From the NCBI GenBank assembly GCA_963731615.1, contig CAVSWD010000001.1, positions 248,001 to 312,000 on the forward strand: a DNA stretch of 64,000 bases. The letters are read 5' to 3'. The DNA comes from Gaiellasilicea sp963731615 (GTDB lineage Bacteria > Actinomycetota > Thermoleophilia > Gaiellales > Gaiellaceae). Positions 24,211-35,273 of this stretch are shown here, one piece after another; positions within the stretch are counted from its first letter, which is position 1; each line of letters starts with the position of its first letter. The notes below the pieces were generated by a model. That model searched no databases. It was not told where the DNA came from and worked only from the letters and a program-made list of their open reading frames with translations. The translations under genes were made by a program, and so were the position numbers.

Positions 24211-27200
24211 TCAACGGACGAGAATCGCGACTGCCTCGCTGGCAACCCAAGGGTGTGACGCCGTGGGTCGTGCGGCCACGCGGAGGCTGTGCCGACCCCG
24301 GGTGTGCAGGACGACGCGCAGTGAAGACCGCCCAGCGTGCGAACGCCCGGGGCTGATGTCCTTCCAGCCGGATCGAGTCAGGCGTTGCACTGTCAGGACA
24401 CCGTTCGTCGCCGGCCGAACCAGGGCGTGCAGCGCGAAGGCGGAGCCGAGCCGCACCTTCGTGGGCTTCCTGGTGATCGTGACCGTCCGCTTCGTCGGCT
24501 TTGAGAGGGAGGGTTTGGGGCTGACCGGCCGCGGTGGGGTGGACGGCGTCGGGGTTCCCGGCTGACGCACGTTCGTGCGGTCGCTCGGGCTTGCTTGCAC
24601 CCGTGAGCGGGCCGGCACCCCCGTCGGTTGCTTTCGGCGTCGATGTCACCTTGCCCGGCGCGTAGACGGCAATCTCGGAGACGACCGCCGGCCCGTACCA
24701 GTGCCACTTCGGGTTGGCGAGACTTGCCGCGTCCGTCTTCCAACCGCCATGACGTTCACCGCCGTTGTAGCCGCCGTAGTAGACCTTGTTGACCGTGAGC
24801 TTCACCTGCGACACCGTTCTCGCCGGGAAGGTGACCACGCGCTTGACGATGATGGAACTGGCTTCGTACCTCTGCGACGGTCTGCCAGCTTTCACCCGGC
24901 GACGCTCGCACCTGCAGGTCGTACTCGCGCAGGCTAGGCACTGTGTTTCCGAGGGAGTGGGTGCTGACGACAATCCGATTGACGGGTCTTGGATCCTTCA
25001 GGGTCACAGTGAGCGAAGGTCTGTGAATCGCCGGGAGCCGACACCCACATCGGGAGCCCCGGGAGCTCGCCACCGCTGTTTGCGTGATCCATTCCGTCGA
25101 CTGCGGCGGCTGCTGGGTTCGTCGCATTCGCGGAGGAAGCAGCGACGGTCGCGCCACCCGATCGCAGTGCCAGGTTGGCGCCGGCTGTTTCCTGAGCCTG
25201 TAGCTGCAGCCTGCCCTGACCCTGTACCGCGAGAGTAGACGGGGTCGCTGTCGAGCATGAGCTGAGTGCCGTCGCCCACAGTCAGTTGGTGCACCGCGCC
25301 GAGTGCTCGAGTCAGGCGCACCGCGCGGTCTGCGCCGCTGCTGACGACCACCGGCAGCCTCACAGAGTCGGTCCACGCAGCGATGAGCTCACCACTGTTG
25401 GCATCGCCTGCACGTGGGCCAAACCGGAGGGCATAGGCGGAGGGGAACCCCATGTCGACCTCCCCGAGGAACGGCCGTCCGGCAACCTGATTCTCCGCGG
25501 TCATGATCGCTAGTGCGGCGGGCTTGACGAAGCTGTCGAGCTGAATCGCCGAGAAGCTGGCGCCGTGGTCACCCCAGCCGCCCTCGGGAATGAAGTACGC
25601 CCACCGGTCAATCCCGAAGGCCCGCATCCAGAGCACGGCCCGCGCAGAATTGTCAGCTTGGCGCAAGAGGTTCGCCGGCCCATTCGACCACCAGGCGTGC
25701 TCGGTATTCCAGATCGGGATGGGCACTCCGTCTCTCTTGAGCAGGTCGCGGAGCGCGCGCAGCTGGGAGATCGTCCCGTCTTCTTCCCAGGATCTGTTGT
25801 GACCCGTGTACGGATGGATCGCGGCAACGTCCAGCCATCGCAGACCATCGGCGGCGACGATCCCCTTCCAGTACCCGACGCTGACACCGACAGTCGATCC
25901 GCCGACGACGACGGCCGACGGGTCTGCCCGGCGAACCGCTCGTGCGAACGGAGCGAGCACGTTGGTCACGTAGGCCGACGGAGGACCGTAGGTTGCGTTC
26001 GGCTCGTTCCATGCCTCCCAGGCGGGTACAAGGCCCTTCAGCCCCCGTACGACCTCTTCCACTCTGCGCTCCCAGGTGCCGTTCTCGACGAGTCCCTTCT
26101 CGATTCCTCCCTGGCCGACCTGGACCACGAACGTCACGCCCCGGCGACGAGCCTCGAGTGCGGCCGTCCGGAGGGGCTCGACGTAAGCGGAAACGTCCAC
26201 CGCGGCCTCGGGGCCGTGCTTGAGCAGCGTCGGCCAGTCGAGCTGGACGCGCACCGCGCCGGTCCCGAGCTGGTCGGCGACAGCCACTGCACGCAGGGGT
26301 TCCGGGCCGCCCCAGCCCGTTCCGGAGGGAAGAGCGCTGAAGTCGAGGCTCATGCCCTCGCGGCGACCGTGAAGACGAGGGCGGTTCTGCCAACGGCCGC
26401 CCCGACCGTACGAGTACCGCATCGAGTTGATAGGCGCCGGGACGGCAGCGTGGTCGGCAGCGGGAGCGCCCGTCCACTCTCTCGGTCGAGGAACGTTGCC
26501 AAACGATCAGTCTGGCCGACACCGTCCTCACCCAGGCGAATCTCGTCGAAGTCCCGGAGTCTCCAACAGAGGTCGAGGTCACTCGAGAGTTGGCGCCACC
26601 ATGGGTCGAAGACCGCACGAACCTCGACCTGCTCTCCGGGCCTGATGTAGCTGTGCGTCTGGTCGACGACCAGGCCTGCACCCAGGCCGAGCCGGGGTTC
26701 CTCGACGACGCCGTGGGTTGAAGTCGAGGCTCATGCCCTTCGCGGCGACGGTGAAGACGAGGGCGGTTCTGCCAACAGCCCTCCCCGACCGTACGAGCAC
26801 CGCATCGAGTTGATAAGCACCTGGGCGCAGCATGTTCGGAAGCGGGAGCGCCCGTCCATGCTCTCGGTCGAGGAACGCTGCCAAACGGTCAGTCCGGCCA
26901 ACGCCATGGTCACCTAGACGAATGTCGTCGAAGTCCCGGAGTCTCCAGCAGAGATCGAGTTCACTCGAGAGCTGGCGCCACCACGGGTCGAAGACCGCAC
27001 GAACCTCGACCTGCTCTCCGGGCCTGATGTAGGTGTGGGTTTGGTCGATGACCAGGCCTGCACCTAGGCCGAGCCGAGGATCCTCGATAACCCCGTGAGT
27101 CGCCCGAATCAGCACGTCGGCCAGACGGAGACGCATGAGGTACTGATTCGTCGACCACGGCGTTCCGGCCACGACGTAGACGTTGTCGCCTACCACGACG

Positions 27201-28051
27201 ACGCCGCTCCGTTCGCTGAGGCCGGCCGGGTCAAGCTCCTTCGGTATCACTTCGCCGAGCACCAATCCCTCGGCCGACAAGATCATCAAACCCCGGTGGA
27301 CGTCTGAGACCAGCAGTCGGCCGTCGTCCAGCTGCGTTGCCCCTCCGAGCATGTAGAAGTGGAGGGGACCCGCCGCCGGGTTCGGATCCAGGTCGCGATG
27401 CCGATCTCCGAGGTACAGCGTCTGAACCCCTCGGGCGTCGAAGACGCGCACGTAGCGGCCGTCGTCGATGCCGACGAGACCACCTGACTTCGTACGCGTG
27501 AATGAGTCTCCGCGAACCAGGCGGGGCCGGCTGGGGATCCGTCCAATGTGAAGGTCGTCGCGCTCGGTGCGTCTCGGTAGACGACACCCACTCGCTGCTC
27601 GCTACCACGCCCGAGAACGAAGACGCTTCGAAGCGGAGCAGACGTTGTCCGTGTCCACAGGAGCCTGCCGCCACCGTCGTACTTGACCAACGTGTAGGGG
27701 TACCGCAACGCGTAGAAGTGCCCGGCGTCGTCCGCGGCAAGCGACGGTCGCTGAAAGTCCGTTGTCGGCAGGCTGATCGAGCCGCTCGGTGAACCCGCTC
27801 CGTTCAGAAGGCTGATTCGCCCCGTCTTGGGCTCCGGCACCGCCAACCCGCCTCCGAGCTGGACGGGAGCGCCGAGACTGCCAGGGCCGAAGATCCGCTT
27901 CGACGGCGATTGGGTTTCGTGGCGGCGAAGGAGTCGGAGAGGGGCACGCATCCTGTGCGCCGGCTCTCGAACCCGCTCGAGAAGGCGTTGCTGACGCCTG
28001 GCTCGCGGCGAGGGTGATGCAAGCTAGAAGTGCGATCACGCACCAGCGCAT
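24211..28051 (-). pseudogene. Giant secreted multidomain glycoside hydrolase, many frameshifts
   Basis: Successive minus-strand frames read as one protein of ~1,250 aa. Order: signal peptide from 28051 (RWCVIALLACITLAASQASA); a beta-propeller-like domain (27951-27290, e.g. FYALRYPYTLVKYDGGGRLL and LDDGRLLVSDVHRGL); a ~120-residue beta-sandwich domain, present twice (26340-27095); a TIM-barrel glycoside hydrolase (26340-25200) with WEAWNEPN (acid/base Glu) and IWNTEHAW (nucleophile Glu), GH39/GH5-like; a discoidin-like domain (25190-24650); and a Pro-rich linker with a final beta domain ending at TGA 24211. At least six frame changes separate these pieces. An enzyme acting on extracellular polysaccharide is likely. 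It could be a true pseudogene or a poorly resolved sequence. Confidence 0.65.
26340..27095 (-). repeat. Direct tandem duplication, about 380 bp, inside the hydrolase gene
   Basis: Copy A (26340-26720) and copy B (26721-~27095) begin with the same AAGTCGAGGCTCATGCCC on the plus strand and align throughout, by eye at roughly 85-90% identity. Each encodes one beta domain (EQVEVRAVFDPWWRQLSS, then DLCWRLRDFD and FLDRE, ending GMSLDF). Amino-acid differences are mostly conservative (I/V, T/S, D/E). The junction between copies is out of frame by one base. Confidence 0.85.
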
Positions 28052-28119
28052 GCCCCCAACATCGGCACGTGACGGAGGATTCCTGAACGATCCGAAGCTG
28101 GATCCGGCGGATCCCCGTT

Positions 28120-30007
28120 TTAGCGCGCGGCATCCTGACGCCGAAGTGCTTCGCGAAGCGCGGTGAGCTCGGGGTCGAGTGGGTTCAGGCGCGAGGCGTG
28201 CGCGACGGCTTCACGTAGCGTCTTGCCGTCGCTCGCGACCGCGAGGTCGAACCAAAGATCCCAGTCCTCCGGGTTCTTCTCGATTGCCTGGCGGAAGCTC
28301 TGCCGCGCTGCGTTCAGGTCACCGTGCTCGAACTGCACTTCACCGAGCTGTTCGATCGCGTTCGCCGACCAGGGTGACCAGCGCATTGCCTTCCTCGCTT
28401 CGGCCTCGGCGGTCTGACGGTCTTCCGCGCGCTCGCTGGCTGCGAGCGCCCCGTTGCCGATCAGTCCCACTACTGCGAACGCCATGAGCGCCGCTACCAG
28501 GATCAGGATTCCTGCGCGCGCGCGCGACGAGAGCGCGCCGGCGTCGTCGCGTCTACCGGCGACGAGGATCGCGACGCCGCACAGCAAGGCCGTCAACGTG
28601 ACGGCGGGCATCTCCCAGTCCCAGTCGACACCCGCGTGAACAAGGTAGGCCGCGTACGCACCGAGGGCGCCTGGGACCAGTGGGTGGCTGCCTGACACGA
28701 GCGGCTGCTGCGACCGGAATCGCGAGCGCCGCGAGCAGCAGCGCAAGTCCAATGAACCCGAGTTCTGCAAGCGTCTCGAAATAGAGGCTGTGCGCGTCTC
28801 GCACCTTGAAGGCGGAGGGACGCTCGCGGAGCCATTGCGCTTCGTACGTGCCGGCACCGGATCCCCGCACCGGGTCTTCCAGGAACTGCTCCCACGCGAC
28901 TTGCCAGTGCTGGTAGCGCCATGAGCTGGAGAAGGTGAACAGTCGCGCGTCGAGATCCTGTGTCGGCGGCGGTGGCGGCGCACGAAACTCGTTGTATGCA
29001 TCGCGCGCGGATTGCACCGGGTTCCCAATCGCGAACGCCCCGATTCCGAGGAGTCCTACGGTCGTTGCCAGCGCAACCGCCGACGCACGCCTGACGCGGC
29101 GGCTCGACTGCACCCTCGCCGCCAGCGGCGCGACCGCGACGGCCGATGCTGCCGCCAAGCCGGCGAGCATCAGCAAGCCGAACGCGAGTCCGCGGCCGTC
29201 TGCAGTGGTAGCTGACGGTTCTCCACCGCCGTCTGTCAGAGGCGACTGCGCGCTCAACCAGACCCCGGCAGCCGGAGCAATCCCGGCCACGAAGATAGCG
29301 ACGCCGGTTTGCAGGCGGCGCGGATCGAACGCCAGCATCGCGATCAGACCGACTGCGAGCGCCAACCACGCTCCGCGCGAGAAGGTGAAGTAGACGGTCG
29401 CCGACAAGACAACGAGGCTGGCTCCGGCGAGACCGCGGCTCCACCATGAACGCCCCCGCCCGACGACCCCCGCTGCGACGAGGATCCCGAGAACGGCGAA
29501 GATGCCGAGCGCATTCCAGTAGCCCAGGGGCTCGGCCAGCCTCTCACCGGCTCGAGCTTCGTCGATTCCTGCTTCGGGAATCAGTCGCGCTGCCAGTGCA
29601 TACGTACACACCGCCGCGACGCCGGCCAGCACGCCTCCGAGCAGCCACGACTCTCTCCCTTTCCGCACGATCAGGGGCGCAGCAAGGATGACCGAGACGT
29701 AGACGAGTAGACGTTCGGCCTCGCGAATCGGCTCATCCGCAGACGGCGCCCAGAGAAGCGAGGCGAATACCCAGGCAAGCAGTCCTGCCAGGGCCATGAG
29801 GAGCGCCAGTTCGGGACGCGTCAACTGCGGCCCGGATCGAAGCGCGACCGCTAGTCCGGCGACCCAGAGCAGGACGAGGGCGATCCAGCCCCAGGCTGTC
29901 TCGAAGTAGCCGCCGTTGACGGCGCCCACGATCCCGGGGCCCAACGCTCCAAGAGCAGCCGCAGCTAGAGCCTCGCCGCGAACCGCTCGCAACGAGGCTC
30001 CTGACAT
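28120..30007 (-). pseudogene. O-antigen ligase/polymerase-like protein with TPR tail, one frameshift
   Basis: Starts at ATG 30007. About ten membrane helices (GWIALVLLWVAGLAVALRSG, LLALLMALAGLLAWVFASLL type) precede the Wzy/WaaL-type periplasmic loop carrying AWEQFLEDPVRGSGAGTYE and RDAHSLYFETLAELGFIGLA. Near 28700 the frame changes by one base. The rest (GAYAAYLVHAGVDWDWEMPA, two helices, then a TPR-like NAIEQLGEVQFEHGDLNAA and FRQAIEKNPEDWDLWFDLA) ends at TAA 28120. Repaired length ~628 aa. It would join or transfer glycan units outside the membrane. The C-terminal TPR is common in actinobacterial members. Confidence 0.8.
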
Positions 30008-30094
30008 CGCAGTGAGGCCGGCGATCCCCGTTCCGCAACCGCGCTGCGCGAGCGGCTACTCTGCCGCTCGCGGATGGGGGTCTCTGGCGAAACG

Positions 30095-30653
30095 ATGGAT
30101 TCAGGCGTAGCCGTGTGGCTCACGGGTCTCTCGGCAGCGGGAAAGACGACAATCGCGCGCCTGGTCGGCGCCGAGATCGAGTCTAGAGGCCAACTCGTCG
30201 ACTATCTCGATGGCGACAACGTCCGCGAGCATATCTCGCGTGGCCTCGGTTTCAGCAAGGCGGATCGGGAAGCCAACATCGAGCGGGTGGGGTGGGTCGC
30301 GTCACGGCTCGCACGAGCGGGCGCGGTTGTCCTTGTCTCGGTCATCGGTCCCTATGAAGAGGCACGCCGCCGCGCGAGGAAGATGGTCGAAGAGCACGCG
30401 CCGTTCGTCGAGGTTCACGTGGCTACGAGCTTGGAGGAGTGTGCGCGACGCGATCCGAAGGGCCTGTACGCGCGCGCGTTCGACGGAGAGATCGACCACT
30501 TCACCGGAGTGTCCGATCCCGTACGAGGAGCCCGCCAATCCAGACCTGCGGATCGACACCATCAACGAGAGTCCCGAGGCGTCTGCACGCCAGGTGATCG
30601 AGAAGCTGGAGGCGCTCGGCGTCATTCGGCGAGCCGTCGCATTTGATCGATGA
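30095..30653 (+). pseudogene. cysC: Adenylylsulfate kinase, one frameshift
   Basis: ATG 30095 (ATG 30074 also in frame). Walker A GLSAAGKTT (usual G-L-S-G-A-G-K-S/T-T), then DYLDGDNVREHISRGLGFS and DREANIERVGW, the classical APS-kinase motifs, and PFVEVHVATSLEECARRDPK with GLYARAF. At ~30521 one extra base breaks the frame; YEEPANPDLRIDT and VIEKLEALGVI follow in the next frame to a stop at 30653. The product phosphorylates adenylyl sulfate to PAPS, the sulfate donor. No sulfate-assimilation genes are nearby, but a PAPS-dependent sulfotransferase lies at 44553-45422 in the same locus. Confidence 0.85.
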
Positions 30654-31712
30654 AGTGCGCCTCCGAGAAGCTGTCGGCGTAAGCACGGATGTGGCTCGTG
30701 TCCCAGTCGCGCTCTAGCAGCGCGCCGACCGCCGTGGCGATCTCGCCGGCACCGGGCTCCGAGAAGAAGACCCCCGTGTCGCTCGTGACCGTGTCGAGGA
30801 ACCCTCCCCAACGGAGTGCAGCCGTCGGCTTGCCGAACGACGCCGCTTCAAGCGGTGTGAGGCCGAAGTCCTCGCGCGATGCAGCGATCAACCCCGCCGA
30901 GTTTGCAAAGAGCCAGCGCAGGACGTCATCCGCCACGTTCCCCACGAGCTGAACGTTCCGTGGTGCGCTCGAAGCAAGGCGGGCCCGCTCAGGTCCGTCG
31001 CCCACGACGACAAGCTCTTGGTCTGGCAGTAACCGAAACGAGTCGATGACCTGCGAGACGTTCTTGTAGGGAAGGAGACGGGCGACGGTCAGCAGGAACC
31101 CGGTGTTCAGCTCCAAGGGCTGACGCGGCCCGTCCGGCGCCAAGCCCGGCGGAGGGTGGACGACCTCGGCAGGAATGCCGTATGCCTTCTCGATCTCCGC
31201 CGCGATGAACGTCGAGTTCGCGACATACGTGTCAGCGGTCGAGGCAGCCCTGCGATCGAACCGGCGCAGGAACGGAGTGAGTCCGCTCAGCGCGAGCTGG
31301 GCTCCGCGCGTCGGCCGATTGCCGAGGTAGTCCCCGGGTCGGTAGAGCCACTTCGCCGGCGAGTGGCAGTAGACGATCTTTCGGCCGGAGTCCGGATCGC
31401 GTGCGCCCACCCACTCGAACTGCAGATGACCACGTCGGCCTCGACCACCGACGTCCGGAATGCGAGCGGCAGGAGTGGGAGGGCCAGGCGGTGCCGGCGG
31501 CGGAGCGCACCGAGCCGGTTGATCCACAGCGGTTGGACATCGATCTCCCGAAACTCGGGAAACGTCGCGTGCGGGTCGTAGAACGAGGCGTACACCGGTG
31601 CTTGCGGAAAAGCGCGGGTCAGCGAGAGGACGACGCGCTCTGCGCCGCCGCGCTGCGTCAGGTAGTCGTGAACGATTGCGACGCGTGCTGCCGTGCCGGT
31701 CGACCCGCTCAT
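30622..31712 (-). pseudogene. Family 4 glycosyltransferase, one frameshift
   Basis: Starts at ATG 31712 (SGSTGTAARVAIVHDYLTQR, GGAERVVLSLTRAF), the N-terminal Rossmann domain. Near 31390, after SSSGWAHAIRT, the frame changes; the rest has GRKIVYCHSPAKWLY, GFLLTVARLLPYKNVSQVID (domain linker), VVVGDGPERARL and the nucleotide-sugar motif AASREDFGLTPLEAASFGKP. Ends at TGA 30622, overlapping the cysC end by 32 nt on the other strand. A retaining GT-B enzyme, mannosyl- or similar, for the polysaccharide repeat unit; donor unknown. Confidence 0.82.
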
Positions 31713-31744
31713 ACGTTCCACCCTAGACTCGGCTGCCACGGCTG

Positions 31745-32812
31745 ATGACGATCCTTCTCGACGCAACGACGGCGGAGCACACCCGTGGCATTCGAACAGT
31801 CATCGAAGGCGTCGTGTCGGGCCTGCCGGACAGCGAGGAAGTGCTGGTGGTAGGAGGGCCGGAGCTTGCCGTCGCCGACGCGCGCAAGCTCTCCCTGACG
31901 CGCTCCCGCCTCGGCCGGCTCGCGTATCAGCGGCTGTTGCTGCCGCTGGACGTGGCACTGCAACAGCAGTCGGCGCCGCATCGGATCGACCGCGTCCTGC
32001 TGCTCGACTCGTACCTCCCGCTCATGCGCCCGCAGCGCGATCTTCGTTACGCGGCGCTCGTGCATGACGTGCTGCCCCTGACTCACCCGCATCTGTGGCC
32101 CATGTCCAAGCGGCTGGTGAAGAAAACGGCGTTCCGCTCGCTCCGACGGTCGCGCGCGACGCTCTTCACGTCGACGGAGCACAATGCCGCGGCGATTCGG
32201 AACCTCTTGGGTCGCGATGCCCGCGTGGTGCGATTCGGGTGCGGGCAGCTGCGAGACGAGGATGCGGATCGTGCGTTGCACTCGCCGTTGCGACGTCGGG
32301 GCGCTTACCTGCTCTACCTTGGCGCGCTGGAGCCTCGCAAGAACGTTCACACCGTTGTGAGTGCATTCGAGCTCGTGGCGCCGCACATTCCCGACCACCG
32401 GCTCGTGCTCGTCGGCGGCGGTAGCCAGTCGTTTGTCCGAGACCTCACCCAGCGCATCAGCCGGTCGGCTGTCCGAGATCGCATCGAGGTCCGGTCGAAC
32501 GTTCCCCGTGACACCACAGTTCGTTTACTCGAGAGCGCGACAGCCTTGGTGTTTCCGTCCCTGGCCGAAGGGTTCGGCTTGCCTGTGCTGGAAGCTCTTG
32601 CCCTCGGTACGCCTGTGGTCGCAAGCGACCTCCCCGAGATCTCCTCCTGGGCTGGAGACGCCGTCTTGTTCGCCTCACCGGTCGACCCCGACGACTGGGT
32701 CGCGCCGCTGCTGACAGCTCTTGATTCGAGCGACGAGAGCCGGCGAGCCGGACAGCGTCACGCCGAAACGTACCGGTGGCGTCGCTGCGCCGAAGACCTA
32801 CTCGCCTTCTGA
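31745..32812 (+). CDS. Family 4 glycosyltransferase
   Basis: 355 aa, intact. N-terminal ILLDATTAEHTRGIRTVIEG, acceptor-side LVHDVLPLTHPHLWP, then the C-terminal domain with AYLLYLGALEPRKNVHTVVS, RLVLVGGGSQSF and the donor-binding FPSLAEGFGLPVLEALALGT (E-x7-E). GT-B fold, cytoplasmic, adds one sugar to a lipid-linked oligosaccharide. The start is 32 nt from the divergent glycosyltransferase at 31712, so both promoters must be compact. The next glycosyltransferase starts three nt downstream. Confidence 0.9.
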   Translation: MTILLDATTAEHTRGIRTVIEGVVSGLPDSEEVLVVGGPELAVADARKLSLTRSRLGRLAYQRLLLPLDVALQQQSAPHRIDRVLLLDSYLPLMRPQRDLRYAALVHDVLPLTHPHLWPMSKRLVKKTAFRSLRRSRATLFTSTEHNAAAIRNLLGRDARVVRFGCGQLRDEDADRALHSPLRRRGAYLLYLGALEPRKNVHTVVSAFELVAPHIPDHRLVLVGGGSQSFVRDLTQRISRSAVRDRIEVRSNVPRDTTVRLLESATALVFPSLAEGFGLPVLEALALGTPVVASDLPEISSWAGDAVLFASPVDPDDWVAPLLTALDSSDESRRAGQRHAETYRWRRCAEDLLAF

Positions 32813-32815
32813 TCG

Positions 32816-33897
32816 TGAGCCGTTTTCTCATCGACGCGGTCGATCTCGGGCGGAATGAGAAAGGGCATCTCCCGGGTGCTTGCAAGCCTCGTGCCCGCGC
32901 TGCTTCGGAGCAGTAGCGACGAGATTCTGGTTGCCTGCACGACCGAGGGCGCAGCATTGTTGGACGCGCCCGAGAGCTGCCTCCACCTCGTGCGATTGGG
33001 CCTGAAAAGTAAGTGGGAGCAGTGGGGCCTCCCTCGGCTTGCCTCAGGTCTGGAGGCGGATGCCGTCTACAGCCACCGTGAGGCAGGGTCCTTGTGGGGC
33101 CCACCGCTCGTGCTGCACGTCCCGGAGGATCCTGAAGTGCGATGGCTGCGGAATCCGCCGGCCTCACCGCGCGATCGTGCGCGCCGCCTCTATAGCCGCG
33201 CGCTTTTGCGCAGCACAATGCGCCGCAGCGCGGTCGTCGGCGCAAGCACACCCTCGGTGGCCGACCAGCTCTCCACACGCTACGGGATCCCCAGGAAACT
33301 CTTCCGAGTTTTGCCGCTCGGCGTAGATCTACAACTCTTTCGTCCCGTTCATGTACCACGTGATGACTTCACCTTTCACCTCGGATCATCGGACCCTCGT
33401 GACCAGTCCGCCCTGGTTCTCGATGCCTGGGCGCTCGCCGCCAAAGACAATGCGAGAGTTCCACGACTTGTCATCGCAGGTGAACTTGGCATGGTCGAGG
33501 CCGACCTCCGCCGTCGCGCCGACTCGCGCGGGATCGACATCGAGCTGACCGGGCGACTGACCGACATTGATCTTGTTGACCGGCTTGCCAACGCCGCTGT
33601 GGTCGTCCAGCCCTCATCTGATGAAGGATTCGGTCTGCAACCGCTCGAGGCCCTGGCCGCCGGAGCACCGGTCGTCGTGACCGCCGCCCCCGCAGTCATC
33701 GACGTGGTTGGGGATGCAGCTGCTGATCGCTAGCGCTGACGCGGCCGGGATTGCCGAGCAACTACTGCACGCTCTGGCAGTCGCAAACGAACTTCGCCTG
33801 CGAGCGCGCCAACGAGCAGAGGCATACGGTTGTAGACCGCTCGGCGGAGGCCGTGCTCGACGCGCTCGCCGTTGCGGCCCCAAGGGGTCCCGGTTGA
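32816..33897 (+). pseudogene. Family 4 glycosyltransferase, three frameshifts
   Basis: GTG 32816 (SRFLIDAVDLG) is the natural start. At ~32850 the frame shifts; the long middle runs RKGISRVLASLVPALLRSSS, GPPLVLHVPEDPEVRWL, RKLFRVLPLGVDLQLFRPV, then SSDEGFGLQPLEALAAGAPV. At ~33717 it shifts again (LLIASADAAGIAEQLLHAL), and near 33835 once more to RSAEAVLDALAVAAPRGPG with TGA 33895-33897. All pieces are colinear with one ~360-aa GT-B glycosyltransferase. Its end lies two nt from the end of the convergent gene at 33900, which supports this reconstruction. Confidence 0.75.
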
Positions 33898-33899
33898 GG

Positions 33900-35225
33900 T
33901 CAGGATCGACGTGTGAGTCGGCCGGCAATATCCGCAGCGGTGTCGCTCGTCGAGCCCAGCAGAGTGGCAACCGCACCGCCTCGCCGTAGCAACGGCAAGG
34001 CGAAGGGTCGATGCCAGCCGGCGTGGCGCTGTCTGGACCGAACTCCTTCCGCGCGGCGGCTCGACGCTCGTCGCGTCTGGGTGGTGTGCGGCTCGGGCGC
34101 GCCCTCGTCCGGATCGCGCGGGTAAAGCTCGGTCTGCCGTTCCGCGACCCGTCACCAGGTTCGCGTATTGCGCGAGCCGCCGAGCCCTGCGTTCGCGCGC
34201 GCAAGACCCGTCGGGTGAGCGCTCAGGGCGGGGTTCCGCAGGAGAGCTCGTCGATGGCTCGTTCCTCGGCGAGGAGCGCCGACGCTCCTCCGACCTCGGG
34301 GATCGGTCCCGCTGTTGTATCCCGCTACGACAGCGCCGCGACGCTTGCGCTTCGACGATGACACGACCGAATTGTTCCACCCACGTCGCGTCGCGACGCT
34401 TGGGACGAGGGTGACGTGCATTCGTTGGTAGAGCTGGGCGAGCCCGCTGGAGAGAGCCAGCGGCGCACTTCGAGCCGATCGGCGACGCCGAGCCGGTCGC
34501 GAGGCGTCGCGCGCCGGCGCTTCTTCGGGTCGACGGCCAACGAGGGGACGAGCCGCGTCGGTCGAACTGTGTTGGTGAGCGAGCACGTGCACAGCATCGC
34601 GAACGCCTTTTCGGGAACCAGTCGACCGAACAAACCTAGACGAATCTCGTCGTCGTCGAGGGATTGTCTCCCAGCGCGGAAGACAGTTGGGTCATATCCG
34701 AGCGGGAGGACCTCGATCACCCCGGCGTATCCCTTACCCCGTGCGACGGACGCCGCCTGACGGCTACATGGGTAGAGCCCGGAAATTCGACGGTGGGCCG
34801 TCCTCTCGTATAGGAGGGAACGGTGGTGGCAGCCGCTTGTCGACGTTCTGCGCCGTGTACATCACGGCTGGGAGGCGCGTGGGTGAAGCACTGACCCATT
34901 GGGAGGCGGCCACGCTGAACGGCTCCTCGTGGACGTCGAGGACGTCTGGATCGACTTGCCGAATCACTTTGGCTAGCTCGGCCGAGCGCCTGTACCGGTG
35001 TCTGTTGACGTCACCAACCCGATTAACCGGGAGTTCGACAACGGTGACGTCACCCTCGGAGACGCGCGATTCGCCTTCGGGCCATGTCGATGGGACGACC
35101 AGCACGACATCGATTCCAGCCGCTCTCAGGGCGTGTTCGCGCGCACGGTGGGAAGCGTCGCGCCCACCGTGGTACACGCGCAGGACGCGAATCGTTGACG
35201 GCCCGTCCTCATTTGTCCCGCCCAA
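33900..35225 (-). pseudogene. Family 4 glycosyltransferase, frameshifts and an in-frame TGA
   Basis: TTG 35225 with GAGG upstream begins a GT-B N-terminal domain (STIRVLRVYHGGRDASHRAR, VVLVVPSTWPEGESRVSEGD). Breaks near 34815 and in several places between 34620 and 34200 separate IEVLPLGYDPTVFRAGRQSL, RLGLFGRLVPEKAF, QLYQRMHVTLVPSVA and EQFGRVIVEAQAS. The natural C-terminal frame (RVAERQTELYPRDPDE and on) follows an in-frame TGA at about 34152 and ends at TGA 33900-33902. An indel cannot explain that stop, so either a substitution error or real decay is present. It would have been a ~430-aa sugar transferase of the polysaccharide locus. Confidence 0.65.
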
Positions 35226-35273
35226 GTCGCCTCACGATTGCCCGCTGTTACGGCTGCGCGACGCGCACAGTTT

